From NCBI RefSeq assembly GCF_003426775.1, contig NZ_QJUG01000044.1, forward strand, positions 1 through 47,194: 47,194 nt of DNA, given 5' to 3'. A program made the position numbers and the translations under genes. The notes under the pieces were generated by a model. That model did not search any database, was not told where the DNA came from, and worked only from the letters and a program-made list of their open reading frames with translations. Source of the stretch: Allorhizocola rhizosphaerae (GTDB lineage: Bacteria; Actinomycetota; Actinomycetes; Mycobacteriales; Micromonosporaceae). Below, piece after piece: positions 1 to 10,881 of the stretch. How positions within the stretch are numbered: position 1 is the first letter of the stretch; every line of letters starts with the position of its first letter.

Positions 1-2
1 TG

Positions 3-2970
<2,968 letters not shown>

Positions 2971-2985
2971 ACTCTCTTTCCGGGC

Positions 2986-3027
2986 CGCGGTAGGGCTCGG
3001 ACCGCTTCGCGGCCGAGCCCTACCGCG
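2986..3027 (+). terminator. Long GC-rich hairpin after pyrG
   Basis: A perfect 15-base inverted repeat (2986-3000 with 3013-3027) continues through a one-base bulge into a four-pair inner stem CCGC/GCGG closed by TTC. No T-tract follows, so this may be an actinobacterial-type terminator or an mRNA stabilising structure. Its last bases overlap the left arm of the repeat that flanks the next gene. Confidence 0.6.
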
Positions 3028-3057
3028 CCAAGAGCACGGCTTCGCCTGAACGGAGTT
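3024..3057 (+). repeat. Left arm of a 34-bp inverted repeat flanking the NUDIX gene
   Basis: Positions 3024-3057 match the reverse complement of 3631-3664 at 32 of 34 bases; both contain AGCACGGCTTCGCCTGAACG when read outward-in. The arm carries the GGAG that serves as ribosome binding site for the NUDIX gene. Confidence 0.85.
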
Positions 3058-3063
3058 AAAACT

Positions 3064-3606
3064 TTGTACGAGGTGGTCGAGAGTGTCGAGAAGTACCACG
3101 GGCGCATCTTCAGCGTGGTTGCCGACATGGTGCGGATGCCCGATGGGCAGGTGCATCCCCGCGATGTGGTGACCAAGCTGCATGCCGTGGGCGTCGTGCC
3201 GATCGATGGCGAGGGCCGGGTGGTGCTCGTGCGGCAATACCGGCACGCGGTGCGCGACTACTTGTGGGAGCTGCCGGCCGGGTTGCTCGACGTCGACGGC
3301 GAGGACCCGGCCGACACCGCCCGGCGGGAGCTCAACGAGGAGACCGACCTGGTCGCGGGCAGCCTGGAACACCTGCTCGACCTGCACCTGTCGCCGGGCT
3401 TCACCAACGAGTCGATCCGGATCTACCTGGCACGAGAGCTGGCAGACGTGCACGACGACCACCGGCACGTGCGTGTCGCGGAGGAGGCCGACATGCAGGT
3501 CCGCCGGTTCCCGCTGCGCGAGGCCGTGGACATGGTGTTCAAGGGCGAGATCACCAACGCCGCGAGCGTCGCCGGGCTCCTCGCCGCCGCGGTGCGCCTG
3601 GCTTGA
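3064..3606 (+). CDS. NUDIX hydrolase, ADP-ribose pyrophosphatase-like
   Basis: Likely hydrolyses ADP-ribose or a related nucleoside diphosphate derivative to AMP plus a sugar phosphate in the cytosol. The ADPRase-type core is clear: VVLVRQYRHAVRDYLWELP followed by the Nudix box at about residues 79-101 (GLLDVDGEDPADTARRELNE, then ETDL). The second glycine of the Nudix box consensus is replaced by Asp (EETDL instead of EExGL); the metal-binding glutamates are kept. TTG at 3064 is chosen because GGAG (3052-3055) lies eight bases upstream. The position directly after pyrG is conserved in actinobacteria. The gene is bracketed by a 34-bp inverted repeat. 180 residues is slightly short for the family. 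Confidence 0.85.
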   Translation: MYEVVESVEKYHGRIFSVVADMVRMPDGQVHPRDVVTKLHAVGVVPIDGEGRVVLVRQYRHAVRDYLWELPAGLLDVDGEDPADTARRELNEETDLVAGSLEHLLDLHLSPGFTNESIRIYLARELADVHDDHRHVRVAEEADMQVRRFPLREAVDMVFKGEITNAASVAGLLAAAVRLA

Positions 3607-3630
3607 CGATTTCTGCCGCTCCAGTGGGTT

Positions 3631-3664
3631 GACTCCGTTCAGGCGAAGCCGTGCTTTTGGCGCG
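3631..3664 (-). repeat. Right arm of the 34-bp inverted repeat flanking the NUDIX gene
   Basis: Inverted copy of 3024-3057, two mismatches. It lies between the NUDIX stop codon (3606) and the convergent stop of the BAAT-like gene (3693), and could pair with the left arm in the transcript. Confidence 0.85.
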
Positions 3665-3692
3665 GGTGAGGTCGATCGCGAAGCGTCCGAGC

Positions 3693-4940
3693 TCACCCGC
3701 TGCCGAGATTCAGGAAGGCGAGCACCCTGGGCCAGCCGTCACGCCGGGCCGCGGCGTCGGCCTGACGGCTGCCGCCCAGCTCGATGCGGACGCCGGTGAG
3801 CGGGTGGTTGAACCGGATCCCCGTGGGCTGGTAGGGAAACGTGCCGACGGCGTGACCGGCCTCCGGATAGATCAACGGCGGTACGGCGCCACGCACGCTG
3901 GAGGCGATGCTGCGCGCGGAGATGGCCGCGGGCCAAAGGTTGTCGTCTTCGCCGGCGATGGCCAGCACCCGTGCGGTCACATGGTCGACCGGGATCGGGC
4001 CTCGGCCAGCAAGTGGCCGGCCGTCGCGGGTCCACGCGGCCCCGCCGGGTGGATAAGAACCCCATATGTATTGGTTCGGCGAGTAGAGGACCGCACCGTC
4101 GACCAGTTGCGGAAAATGCTCCGCCAGCAGAAGGGCCACCTCGGCGCCGCGTGAGTAGCCCATGACCACGAGGCGCCTCACGCCAGGTCCAGACAGGGTG
4201 CGCAGCTGGTTGAGCGCGGCGGCGAAGTACTCCAGCGGGATGTCGCGCAGCGTGCTGGGCAGGCCGGTGTCGGCAAAGTAGGCCAGCGACAGCGCGGGAA
4301 AGCCATGCGACGCGAACAGTGCGGCATCGTGCCGCAGGAAGTTGCCGCCTTCAGAGCCGCCGAAGACAAGGACGGCCACGCTCTTGGCCCCTTCGGGTGG
4401 GGGAAGAAACAGATCGCCGATGACACCGTCGGCCGCGAGGGTGAGCTTGCGATGTGTTACTCCCGGGATCGTCCATTCACGACGCCGTACGGAGTGGGCG
4501 ATCTCGCGGCCGCGGGCGCGCACGGCCAGCCGGATCTCGAAGAAGCCGCCGGGCTCGGCAGCCGTCCGGAAAAACACATGTTTGTCGGGGTCGTCGCCGT
4601 TGGCTGGCACCATCGACCAGAACAGGCCCATGCCGTCCGCGCCCGAATAGGTGCCCGTAACCGGGGCATCCCGGTCGAGATCCACCACGCCGGACGCATC
4701 GGCCCGGAATCGCGCCTCGCCGCGCCACCGCGCCGCCGCGGCGTCCACGGCCTCCGTGGTCACGGTGATCGGTTCGCCCTTGGGCAGCCCGGCGACACGA
4801 ATGTGCACAGGCTGGTCGGCGAGCTTCGAAGGTGCGGCGAGCCGGAGGGAAGCCACCCACGGCCGTTCAATGGGCCCTGACGCCGTCAGGCAGAGACCAA
4901 CGATCAGGAGGAGGCAGGCGATCCCCGTACGCCGCGGCAT
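3693..4940 (-). CDS. Secreted BAAT/acyl-CoA thioesterase-like alpha/beta hydrolase
   Basis: Two-domain layout of the bile-acid-CoA:amino-acid N-acyltransferase / acyl-CoA thioesterase family. The N-terminal beta domain runs from about residue 25 to 150. The C-terminal alpha/beta-hydrolase domain has a nucleophile elbow GYSRGAE, an acidic residue in AGEDDNLWP and a histidine in EAGHAVG. The nucleophile here is Ser, as in many bacterial members, rather than the Cys of mammalian BAAT. ATG 4940 gives MPRRTGIACLLLIVGLCLTA, a plausible Sec signal peptide; an upstream ATG at 4967 would add nine residues. It is convergent with the NUDIX gene and divergent from ald. It occupies the place where xerD often lies in related genomes. 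Substrate unknown. Confidence 0.8.
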   Translation of the reverse strand: MPRRTGIACLLLIVGLCLTASGPIERPWVASLRLAAPSKLADQPVHIRVAGLPKGEPITVTTEAVDAAAARWRGEARFRADASGVVDLDRDAPVTGTYSGADGMGLFWSMVPANGDDPDKHVFFRTAAEPGGFFEIRLAVRARGREIAHSVRRREWTIPGVTHRKLTLAADGVIGDLFLPPPEGAKSVAVLVFGGSEGGNFLRHDAALFASHGFPALSLAYFADTGLPSTLRDIPLEYFAAALNQLRTLSGPGVRRLVVMGYSRGAEVALLLAEHFPQLVDGAVLYSPNQYIWGSYPPGGAAWTRDGRPLAGRGPIPVDHVTARVLAIAGEDDNLWPAAISARSIASSVRGAVPPLIYPEAGHAVGTFPYQPTGIRFNHPLTGVRIELGGSRQADAAARRDGWPRVLAFLNLGSG

Positions 4941-5008
4941 GCGCGCCAGTCTAGGGAAGCCGGTCAATTCCCTGGCATTGTGTCAGAGTTGATCTACAGT
5001 GGCTGACA

Positions 5009-5025
5009 GGTTGCCGGGAGCAACC
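5009..5025 (+). promoter_or_regulatory. Small palindrome in the ald upstream region
   Basis: GGTTGC-CGGGA-GCAACC forms a perfect six-base inverted repeat about 95 bases before ald, and TATACC follows at 5030. It could be an operator for ald or for the divergent gene. No known regulator consensus is matched. Confidence 0.3.
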
Positions 5026-5118
5026 GGGGTATACCAGACCTAGACTCACCGCCCGGACGGTGTTCCGCGAAGAGCGGCAACGGGGCCGCTCACACCGTCG
5101 CAGGCACAGGAGGGCACT

Positions 5119-6234
5119 GTGAAGGTCGGAATCCCCCGCGAGGTCAAGAACCACGAGTATCGCGTGGCGATCACCCCGGCGGGCGTCAACGAGTTCGTCC
5201 GCAATGGCCACGAGGTGTACGTCGAGAGCGGCGCCGGCCTCGGCTCGACAATCACCGATGACGAGTATCGGGCCGCAGGCGCGCGCATCCTCGACACGCC
5301 CGAGGACGTTTGGGGTACCGCGGAAATGGTTTTGAAGGTCAAGGAACCGATCGCCGAGGAATACGACCGGATGCGGCCCGGGCAGGTGCTGTTCACCTAC
5401 CTGCATCTGGCGGCGTCGAAGCAGTGCACGGACGCGCTGCTCACGCAGAAGGTGACAGGCATCGCCTACGAGACCGTGGAGACCGCCGATCGGTCGCTGC
5501 CCCTGCTCGCGCCGATGAGCGAGGTGGCCGGGCGGCTCGCGCCGCAGGTCGGGGCATATCACCTGATGCGCTTCAACGGTGGGCGCGGCCTGCTGCCGGG
5601 CGGAGTGCCGGGCGTGCGGCCCGCGAAGGCCGTCGTGATCGGCGCGGGTGTCTCGGGCATGAACGCGGCCACGATCGCCAACGGGCTCGGGTTCGAGGTC
5701 GTGCTGCTGGACCTGAACATCAACCGGCTGCGGCAGGCCGACCAGCTGTTCCACGGTCGCGTTCGGACGGTCATGTCGAACGCCTATGAGCTGGAGCACG
5801 CCGTGCTTGAGGCCGACCTGGTCATCGGTGCGGTGCTCGTGCCCGGCGCGAAGGCGCCGACACTGGTGACCAATGACATGGTCCGCCGGATGAAGCGCGG
5901 CAGCGTGCTGGTCGACATCTCGATCGACCAGGGCGGGTGCTTCGAGGACTCGCACCCGACCACGCACGCCGACCCGGTGTACCAGGTCCACGAGTCGGTC
6001 TTCTACTGCGTGGCCAACATGCCCGGCGCCGTGCCGCACACGTCGACTTTCGCGCTCACAAATGTCACCCTGCCGTACGCCATCCAACTGGCCAACCACG
6101 GATGGCGCGACGCGCTGCGCAAAGACCGCGCGCTTGCGTTGGGGCTCAACACCTTTGACGGCTATCTGACCTACGGGCCGGTGGCCGAGGCGCACCACCT
6201 TCCCTATTTGACTTTGGAACAGGTGCTCGCTTGA
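5119..6234 (+). CDS. ald: Alanine dehydrogenase
   Basis: NAD-dependent interconversion of L-alanine with pyruvate and ammonium. The 371-residue protein starts MKVGIPREVKNHEYRVAITP. Family catalytic residues are visible: Arg15, Lys in LKVKEP, His in TYLHLAA, and Asp in VDISIDQGG. The nucleotide-binding glycine motif is VVIGAGVSGMNAA (about residues 171-183). GTG 5119 is preceded by AGGAGG at 5108-5113. The gene precedes parA, as in streptomycetes and relatives, and is closed by a hairpin at 6241-6279. Confidence 0.96.
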   Translation: MKVGIPREVKNHEYRVAITPAGVNEFVRNGHEVYVESGAGLGSTITDDEYRAAGARILDTPEDVWGTAEMVLKVKEPIAEEYDRMRPGQVLFTYLHLAASKQCTDALLTQKVTGIAYETVETADRSLPLLAPMSEVAGRLAPQVGAYHLMRFNGGRGLLPGGVPGVRPAKAVVIGAGVSGMNAATIANGLGFEVVLLDLNINRLRQADQLFHGRVRTVMSNAYELEHAVLEADLVIGAVLVPGAKAPTLVTNDMVRRMKRGSVLVDISIDQGGCFEDSHPTTHADPVYQVHESVFYCVANMPGAVPHTSTFALTNVTLPYAIQLANHGWRDALRKDRALALGLNTFDGYLTYGPVAEAHHLPYLTLEQVLA

Positions 6235-6240
6235 TGCCTT

Positions 6241-6279
6241 GTCACCGCGTGTCTGTCTGCGTGGCGGACACGCGGTGAC
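6241..6279 (+). terminator. Hairpin between ald and parA
   Basis: A perfect 13-base inverted repeat (GTCACCGCGTGTC with GACACGCGGTGAC) surrounds a 13-base loop that can itself pair partly. It begins seven bases after the ald stop. No T-tract. Probably ends ald transcription. Confidence 0.65.
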
Positions 6280-6317
6280 GTACAGTCCTTCGTGATAGGG
6301 CGGAAGGGCGAAACAGG

Positions 6318-7244
6318 ATGGCAGGCAGCGAGCGGGCAGAGGCATGGACCTCGACGCTTCGGGCGGAGACCTCCAGCATGGACCTGAGCGCTGACCTCGG
6401 GCCGGCGGATCCCTCCGCCTACACGGCGCGCAAGGAAATCCCTGAGCCGATGCCGACCGACCGGCATGGCCCTGCCCGGATCATCTCCATGGCGAACCAG
6501 AAGGGCGGGGTCGGCAAGACGACCACGACCATCAATCTCGGCGCGGCACTGGCCGAATATGGGCGCAAGGTGCTGCTGGTCGACTTCGACCCGCAGGGCG
6601 CGCTTTCGGTCGGGCTCGGGGTCAATCCGCACAACCTTGATCTCTCGGTCTACAACCTGCTCATGCAGGACGACGTAGTGGCCGAGGACGTGCTGATCAA
6701 GACCGACGTGGCCAACCTGCACCTGCTGCCGGCCAACATCGACCTGTCGGCGGCCGAGATCCAGCTGGTCAACGAGGTCGCGCGGGAGATGGCGCTGGCG
6801 CGGGTGCTGCGCAACGTGCGCAAGGAATACGACTTCATCCTGATCGACTGCCAGCCGTCGCTGGGCTTGCTGGCGATCAACGCGCTGACCGTGAGCCATG
6901 GCGTGCTCGTGCCGCTGGAGTGCGAGTTCTTCAGCCTGCGCGGCGTGGCGCTGCTGCTGGACACGATCGACAAGGTGCGTGAGCGGCTCAACTTCGACCT
7001 GGAGTTGGAAGGCATCCTGGCCACGATGTATGACAGCCGGACCACGCACTGCCGGCAGGTGCTGCAGCGGGTCGTGGAGGCTTTCGGCGACAAGGTGTAC
7101 CAAACGGTGATCACCAAGACGGTGAAGTTCCCGGAGTCGACTGTCGCGGGCGCGCCGATCACCTCGCTGGATCCGGCCTCGTCCGGGGCGCGCAATTACC
7201 GTCAGCTGGCCCGCGAAGTGATCGCGGCCCAGGCGGCCCGCTAA
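6318..7244 (+). CDS. ParA-family ATPase
   Basis: Walker-type ATPase of the ParA/Soj/MinD superfamily. The deviant Walker A motif is NQKGGVGKTT (about residues 59-68), with the switch DFDPQGALSVGLG and Walker B FILIDCQPSLGLLAINAL. A 50-residue, poorly conserved N-terminal tail precedes the core. This is the ParA paralogue that sits with scpA/scpB in actinobacteria, not the origin-linked parAB pair; no parB is nearby. It probably works with the condensin accessory proteins encoded next in chromosome organisation. ATG 6318 is the first start in frame; TACAGT at 6281 may be its -10 element. Confidence 0.92.
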   Translation: MAGSERAEAWTSTLRAETSSMDLSADLGPADPSAYTARKEIPEPMPTDRHGPARIISMANQKGGVGKTTTTINLGAALAEYGRKVLLVDFDPQGALSVGLGVNPHNLDLSVYNLLMQDDVVAEDVLIKTDVANLHLLPANIDLSAAEIQLVNEVAREMALARVLRNVRKEYDFILIDCQPSLGLLAINALTVSHGVLVPLECEFFSLRGVALLLDTIDKVRERLNFDLELEGILATMYDSRTTHCRQVLQRVVEAFGDKVYQTVITKTVKFPESTVAGAPITSLDPASSGARNYRQLAREVIAAQAAR

Positions 7245-7253
7245 TCTTTGTCG

Positions 7254-8129
7254 GTGAGCTCCGCGGAAGTCCTGCCCGCTGAACCGTCCGGTTCGGCGCG
7301 CTTCACCGTGCGGCTGACCAACTTCGAGGGCCCGTTCGACCTGCTGTTGCAGCTGATTGGCAAGCACAAGCTGGATGTGACCGAGGTCGCGCTGCACCAG
7401 GTGACCGACGACTTCATCGCGCACATCCGGTCCATGGGCGACCAGTGGGACCTGGACGAGGCGAGCGAATTCTTGGTCATCGCGGCCACGCTGCTGGACC
7501 TGAAGGCGGCGCGGCTGCTGCCCGCGGCGGACGTCGAAAACGAGGAAGACCTGGCGCTGCTGGAGGCGCGTGACCTGCTGTTTGCCCGGCTGCTGCAATA
7601 TCGGGCATTCAAGCAGGCAGCGGCGCATATCGCCGCGCTGTCGGAGGTCGGGGAACGGCGCTGGCCCAGGTTGGTCGCGTTGGAGGCCCGGTTCGCGGAG
7701 GCCTTGCCGGAGCTCGTGCTGGGGATCGGGCCCGAGCGGCTGGCCAAGTTGGCGGCCAAGGCGTTCACACCTAAGGCGCCCCCGCCGGCCGTGTCGATCG
7801 CGCACATCCACCAGGTGCGGGTGAGCGTGCGGGAGCACGCCGAGATCCTGCGGCTGAAGTTGATCGAGCTGGGAGCGGCGAGCTTCCGGGTGCTGACAAG
7901 CGACTGTGTGAACACGTTGGAGGTGGTCGCCCGATTCCTCGCGTTGCTGGAGCTCTATCGTGAAGGGCTGGTCGGATTCGATCAGATGCAGGCGCTGGGC
8001 GAGTTGAACGTCCGGTGGACTGGTGGGGACAGTACGCCGACCGCCCTCCACTTCGACGAGTATGAGCAGGAAGAGATGCGCGAAGATACGGCCGAGGCTG
8101 CGGCCGGGGGGACCGAGAGCGATGAGTGA
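7254..8129 (+). CDS. scpA: Segregation and condensation protein A
   Basis: Kleisin subunit that bridges the SMC ATPase heads together with ScpB. The N-terminal kleisin signature FTVRLTNFEGPFDLLLQLI is followed by the helical EFLVIAATLLDLKAARLL region; the C-terminal winged helix lies near residues 185-255. About 291 residues is normal. GTG 7254 is chosen, with TTG 7248 two codons upstream as the alternative; there is no clear ribosome site. It lies nine bases after parA and overlaps scpB by eight bases, so the three are probably one operon. Confidence 0.95.
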   Translation: MSSAEVLPAEPSGSARFTVRLTNFEGPFDLLLQLIGKHKLDVTEVALHQVTDDFIAHIRSMGDQWDLDEASEFLVIAATLLDLKAARLLPAADVENEEDLALLEARDLLFARLLQYRAFKQAAAHIAALSEVGERRWPRLVALEARFAEALPELVLGIGPERLAKLAAKAFTPKAPPPAVSIAHIHQVRVSVREHAEILRLKLIELGAASFRVLTSDCVNTLEVVARFLALLELYREGLVGFDQMQALGELNVRWTGGDSTPTALHFDEYEQEEMREDTAEAAAGGTESDE

Positions 8130-9366
8130 CGATCTGGCGGCCAACGCCGCGACCTGGGTGCCGCCATGGCAGCGACCCGCATCCGGGGCGTCCTCCCACG
8201 GCAGCATGGGCGACGAGGTTGACGCGGCCGAGCCGGGTGCGAGCCACGAACCGGGCGGCGCAGCCGAATCGGATGGGCCTGAGCGCGACGTGACGCCCGA
8301 GGTTGAGTCGCCCACGGCCGGAGGCGGCGGGGTTGGCGAGGCCATGGCAGCCGCTGAGGAGCCAGCGGGCTTGGTCGGGACGGAGGCTGAGGGCGACGCT
8401 GCGGCGACGACGGCTGATGCGGACGTGGCTGAGTCGGACGTGGCTGAGTCGGACGTGGCCGAGTCGGCGGGGGAGTCGGCGGCCGAGACACGCGTTGATG
8501 CGGATCTGCCGCGGCAGTGGGTCGGGCTGGCGGGTGCGCGGTGGCTGGACACCGGGGGCGCGAAGCAGGCGGACGATGCGGGCGTGGTCGTGGACCTGCC
8601 CGGCGTCGTGCAGTCTGGTGTGGACGCTGCTGCGGGTGCGGATGTGGCAGAGGTTGTGCCGGTGCCGCCGCCTGCGCGGGCGCGGGTGCGGCCGCGGAGC
8701 AAGGCGGGTGCCCCCGAGGTGGCCGGACCTGGCGTGGCAGCCGGGGTTGATGCGCCCGGCGGTGCGGTGGCTCTACCCGCGCAACGGGTGTCCGATGTGG
8801 ACGAAATGCCGCCCCGTCAACTGGACGAGAGCGAGCTGGTGCCCGCGCTTGAGGCCATCCTGATGGTGGTGGACGAGCCGGTGAGCGAGATTACCCTCGC
8901 GGGTGTGCTCGACGTGCCGGCGGAGATGATCGCCAACGCACTGATCGATCTGTCCGCGGCCTACACGCGCGACGGCCGCGGGTTCGACCTGAGGCGTGCG
9001 GCGGGTGGCTGGCGGTTCTACACGCGGGCCGACTATTCGTCCTATGTGGAGAAGTTTGTGCTCGACGGGCAGCAGATGCGGCTCACGCAGGCGTCGTTGG
9101 AGACCCTCGCCGTGATCGCATACAAGCAGCCCGTGTCCCGGTCGCGCGTGTCGGCGATCCGCGGAGTCAACTGCGACGGTGTGATCCGCACGCTGATCAC
9201 CCGCGGCATGATCGAGGAGTGCGGCACCGACCCCGACTCCGGCGCGCATCTGTACCGTACGACAAATCTGTTCTTGGAAAAGCTGGGGCTCGATTCGGTG
9301 GAGCAATTGCCGCCGCTGGCGCCGTTCCTGCCCGACAATCTGGACGAGGTGGCCGCAGGTGGCTGA
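8122..9366 (+). CDS. scpB: Segregation and condensation protein B with long disordered N-terminal extension
   Basis: Winged-helix partner of ScpA in the SMC complex. The conserved part occupies only about residues 235-410 and includes LTQASLETLAVIAYKQP and RSRVSAIRGVNCDGVIRTL. The first ~230 residues are Ala/Asp/Glu/Gly/Pro-rich and predicted disordered, and contain DVAES three times in tandem. Typical ScpB proteins are 180-250 residues; this one is 414. ATG 8122 overlaps the scpA stop, indicating coupling. The 3' end overlaps the pseudouridine synthase start. Confidence 0.93.
   Translation: MSDDLAANAATWVPPWQRPASGASSHGSMGDEVDAAEPGASHEPGGAAESDGPERDVTPEVESPTAGGGGVGEAMAAAEEPAGLVGTEAEGDAAATTADADVAESDVAESDVAESAGESAAETRVDADLPRQWVGLAGARWLDTGGAKQADDAGVVVDLPGVVQSGVDAAAGADVAEVVPVPPPARARVRPRSKAGAPEVAGPGVAAGVDAPGGAVALPAQRVSDVDEMPPRQLDESELVPALEAILMVVDEPVSEITLAGVLDVPAEMIANALIDLSAAYTRDGRGFDLRRAAGGWRFYTRADYSSYVEKFVLDGQQMRLTQASLETLAVIAYKQPVSRSRVSAIRGVNCDGVIRTLITRGMIEECGTDPDSGAHLYRTTNLFLEKLGLDSVEQLPPLAPFLPDNLDEVAAGG
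8421..8465 (+). repeat. Three tandem 15-bp copies inside scpB
   Basis: GGACGTGGCTGAGTC occurs three times head to tail (8421, 8436, 8451; the third differs by one base), encoding DVAES x3 in the disordered region of ScpB. The unit keeps frame, so copy number could vary without breaking the gene. Confidence 0.9.
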
Positions 9367-10111
9367 GGAAAGGCTGCAAAAGGTGCTCGCGGCCGCGGGC
9401 ATCGGGTCCCGGCGCGCATGCGAGGACCTGATCGGGCGTGGCCGGGTGACCGTGGACGGCAAGCGCGCGACCCTGGGCGACAAGGTGGACGCCGAAACGG
9501 CGGTGATCCACGTCGATGGGCAGCGCGTGGTGACCGACACCCGGCTGGTGTACCTGGCGATCAACAAGCCGCGCGGGGTCGTGTCGACGATGGCCGACGA
9601 GCTGGGCCGCGAGGCGATCGCGGACTACATCGGCGACCTGGGGGTGCGTGTCTACCACGTGGGCCGGCTCGACGCCGACACCGAGGGGCTGATGCTGCTC
9701 ACCAACGACGGCACGCTCGCGCACAAGCTGACGCATCCGTCCTATGAGGTGCCCAAGACCTACATGGTCGAGGTGCAGGGGCCGCTGCCGCGTGCGGTGG
9801 GCCGGGCGCTGCAGTCCGGTGTCGAGCTTGAGGATGGCATCGCGCGGGTCGACTCGTTCAAGCTCGTGCAGGCCATCGACAAGTTTGCCCTGATCGAGCT
9901 CGTGCTGCACGAGGGACGCAACCGCATCGTGCGCCGCATGTTCGACGCGCTCGGCTTCCCGGTGCAGCGCCTGGTGCGCACGTCCATCGGCCCGATCAAG
10001 CTGGGCGACCTGCGCGTTGGCCGGCACCGCCGGCTCAACCCGGGCGAGATCGGCGCGCTGTTCAAGCTGGTTGAGCGCGAGCCCAGGCGCGAGTCTCGCG
10101 CACGACGGTGA
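9359..10111 (+). CDS. rluB: 23S rRNA pseudouridine synthase, RsuA/RluB/E/F family
   Basis: Isomerises a specific uridine in 23S rRNA. The S4 RNA-binding domain is at residues 3-50 (RLQKVLAAAGIGSRRACEDL). The catalytic motif GRLDADTEGLMLLTNDG (about residues 101-117) holds the nucleophilic Asp. 250 residues matches the family. GTG 9359 overlaps scpB by eight bases, the usual arrangement in this locus. The assignment to RluB rather than RsuA or RluE rests on context with scpAB. The 3' end overlaps the convergent GNAT gene by 50 bases. Confidence 0.93.
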   Translation: MAEERLQKVLAAAGIGSRRACEDLIGRGRVTVDGKRATLGDKVDAETAVIHVDGQRVVTDTRLVYLAINKPRGVVSTMADELGREAIADYIGDLGVRVYHVGRLDADTEGLMLLTNDGTLAHKLTHPSYEVPKTYMVEVQGPLPRAVGRALQSGVELEDGIARVDSFKLVQAIDKFALIELVLHEGRNRIVRRMFDALGFPVQRLVRTSIGPIKLGDLRVGRHRRLNPGEIGALFKLVEREPRRESRARR

Positions 10112-10871
10112 ACCCGGCGGAGCGATAGAGCGCCACCGCGGCGTCGTTTGTGGACGGTGTCGCGACCGCGACGGCGCTCGCACCTTGCGAGGCAAGCGCC
10201 GCGCACGCACCCAGCACCGCGTCACGCCCATAGCCGTGCCCGCGATGATCCCGATGCGTGCCAACCGGTTCGAGCAGCCCGCACCGGCCCACGCCCGCGA
10301 ACCATCCGGTCGCGGCGGCGGCCGGCTCGCCTGCGGGCGTGCGCACGAGAACGTCCGCGCACTGCCCACCCGCGGGCGACTGCCGCATGTTGTGCCAGCG
10401 TTCCACGGTGAACGTGGATCCGTCGAACGCCGACCGCTGCACGATCACCCGGTCGGCGATGTCGGCGGCGAGCACTGGCAACGCGCGGCTCGACACCGGC
10501 CGCGGCGTCCATGCCATGACGACCCAGGGGTCTTCCGACTCCCGTGCCCATCCGGGAATGAGCAGGCCGTCGCACCAGTCGTTGCCCGGCTCCAGCAGCT
10601 GCAGCGCGTCGGCAGCGAGCGCCGCCAGGTCGGCGCCGGGCGCGGTGGCGACCCGCAGCACGGGGCCGTCGAGAAAGCCCACCGCCGCCGGTGCTTCACC
10701 AAACTGCCAGGAGTAGACGACGGCATCGTCAAACCGCAAATACCACCCCAGGTCGCCCGGGTGAAGGCCGTCACGGGGCGAGTCGCCCGGGGTCCAATCG
10801 TACAGTGCCCGCAACGCCGGGCCGGTTTCGGCGGGCGTGAGGTGCCGCCGGATCAGCGGGGTCGAGGTCAC
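10062..10871 (-). CDS. GNAT-family N-acetyltransferase
   Basis: The C-terminal half has the acetyl-CoA-binding motif A, EPVGTHRDHRGHGYGRDAVL, and motif B with DAAVALYRSAGFTVVRE. The N-terminal ~130 residues are a second, diverged GNAT-like half without a visible cofactor loop. GTG 10871 begins TSTPLIRRHL; there is no start further upstream in frame. It runs convergent with rluB, overlapping 50 bases. Substrate cannot be predicted. Confidence 0.82.
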   Translation of the reverse strand: MTSTPLIRRHLTPAETGPALRALYDWTPGDSPRDGLHPGDLGWYLRFDDAVVYSWQFGEAPAAVGFLDGPVLRVATAPGADLAALAADALQLLEPGNDWCDGLLIPGWARESEDPWVVMAWTPRPVSSRALPVLAADIADRVIVQRSAFDGSTFTVERWHNMRQSPAGGQCADVLVRTPAGEPAAAATGWFAGVGRCGLLEPVGTHRDHRGHGYGRDAVLGACAALASQGASAVAVATPSTNDAAVALYRSAGFTVVRETRAWARAQPA

Positions 10872-10881
10872 GTGGCGCAGA

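Noticed and set aside
8421-8465. CRISPR-like short repeats
   Set aside because: Three contiguous in-frame copies without spacers inside a coding sequence; a simple tandem repeat.
6204-8702. 832-residue antisense frame opposite parA-scpA-scpB
   Set aside because: Composition typical of the mirror of GC3-rich genes; no recognisable motif.
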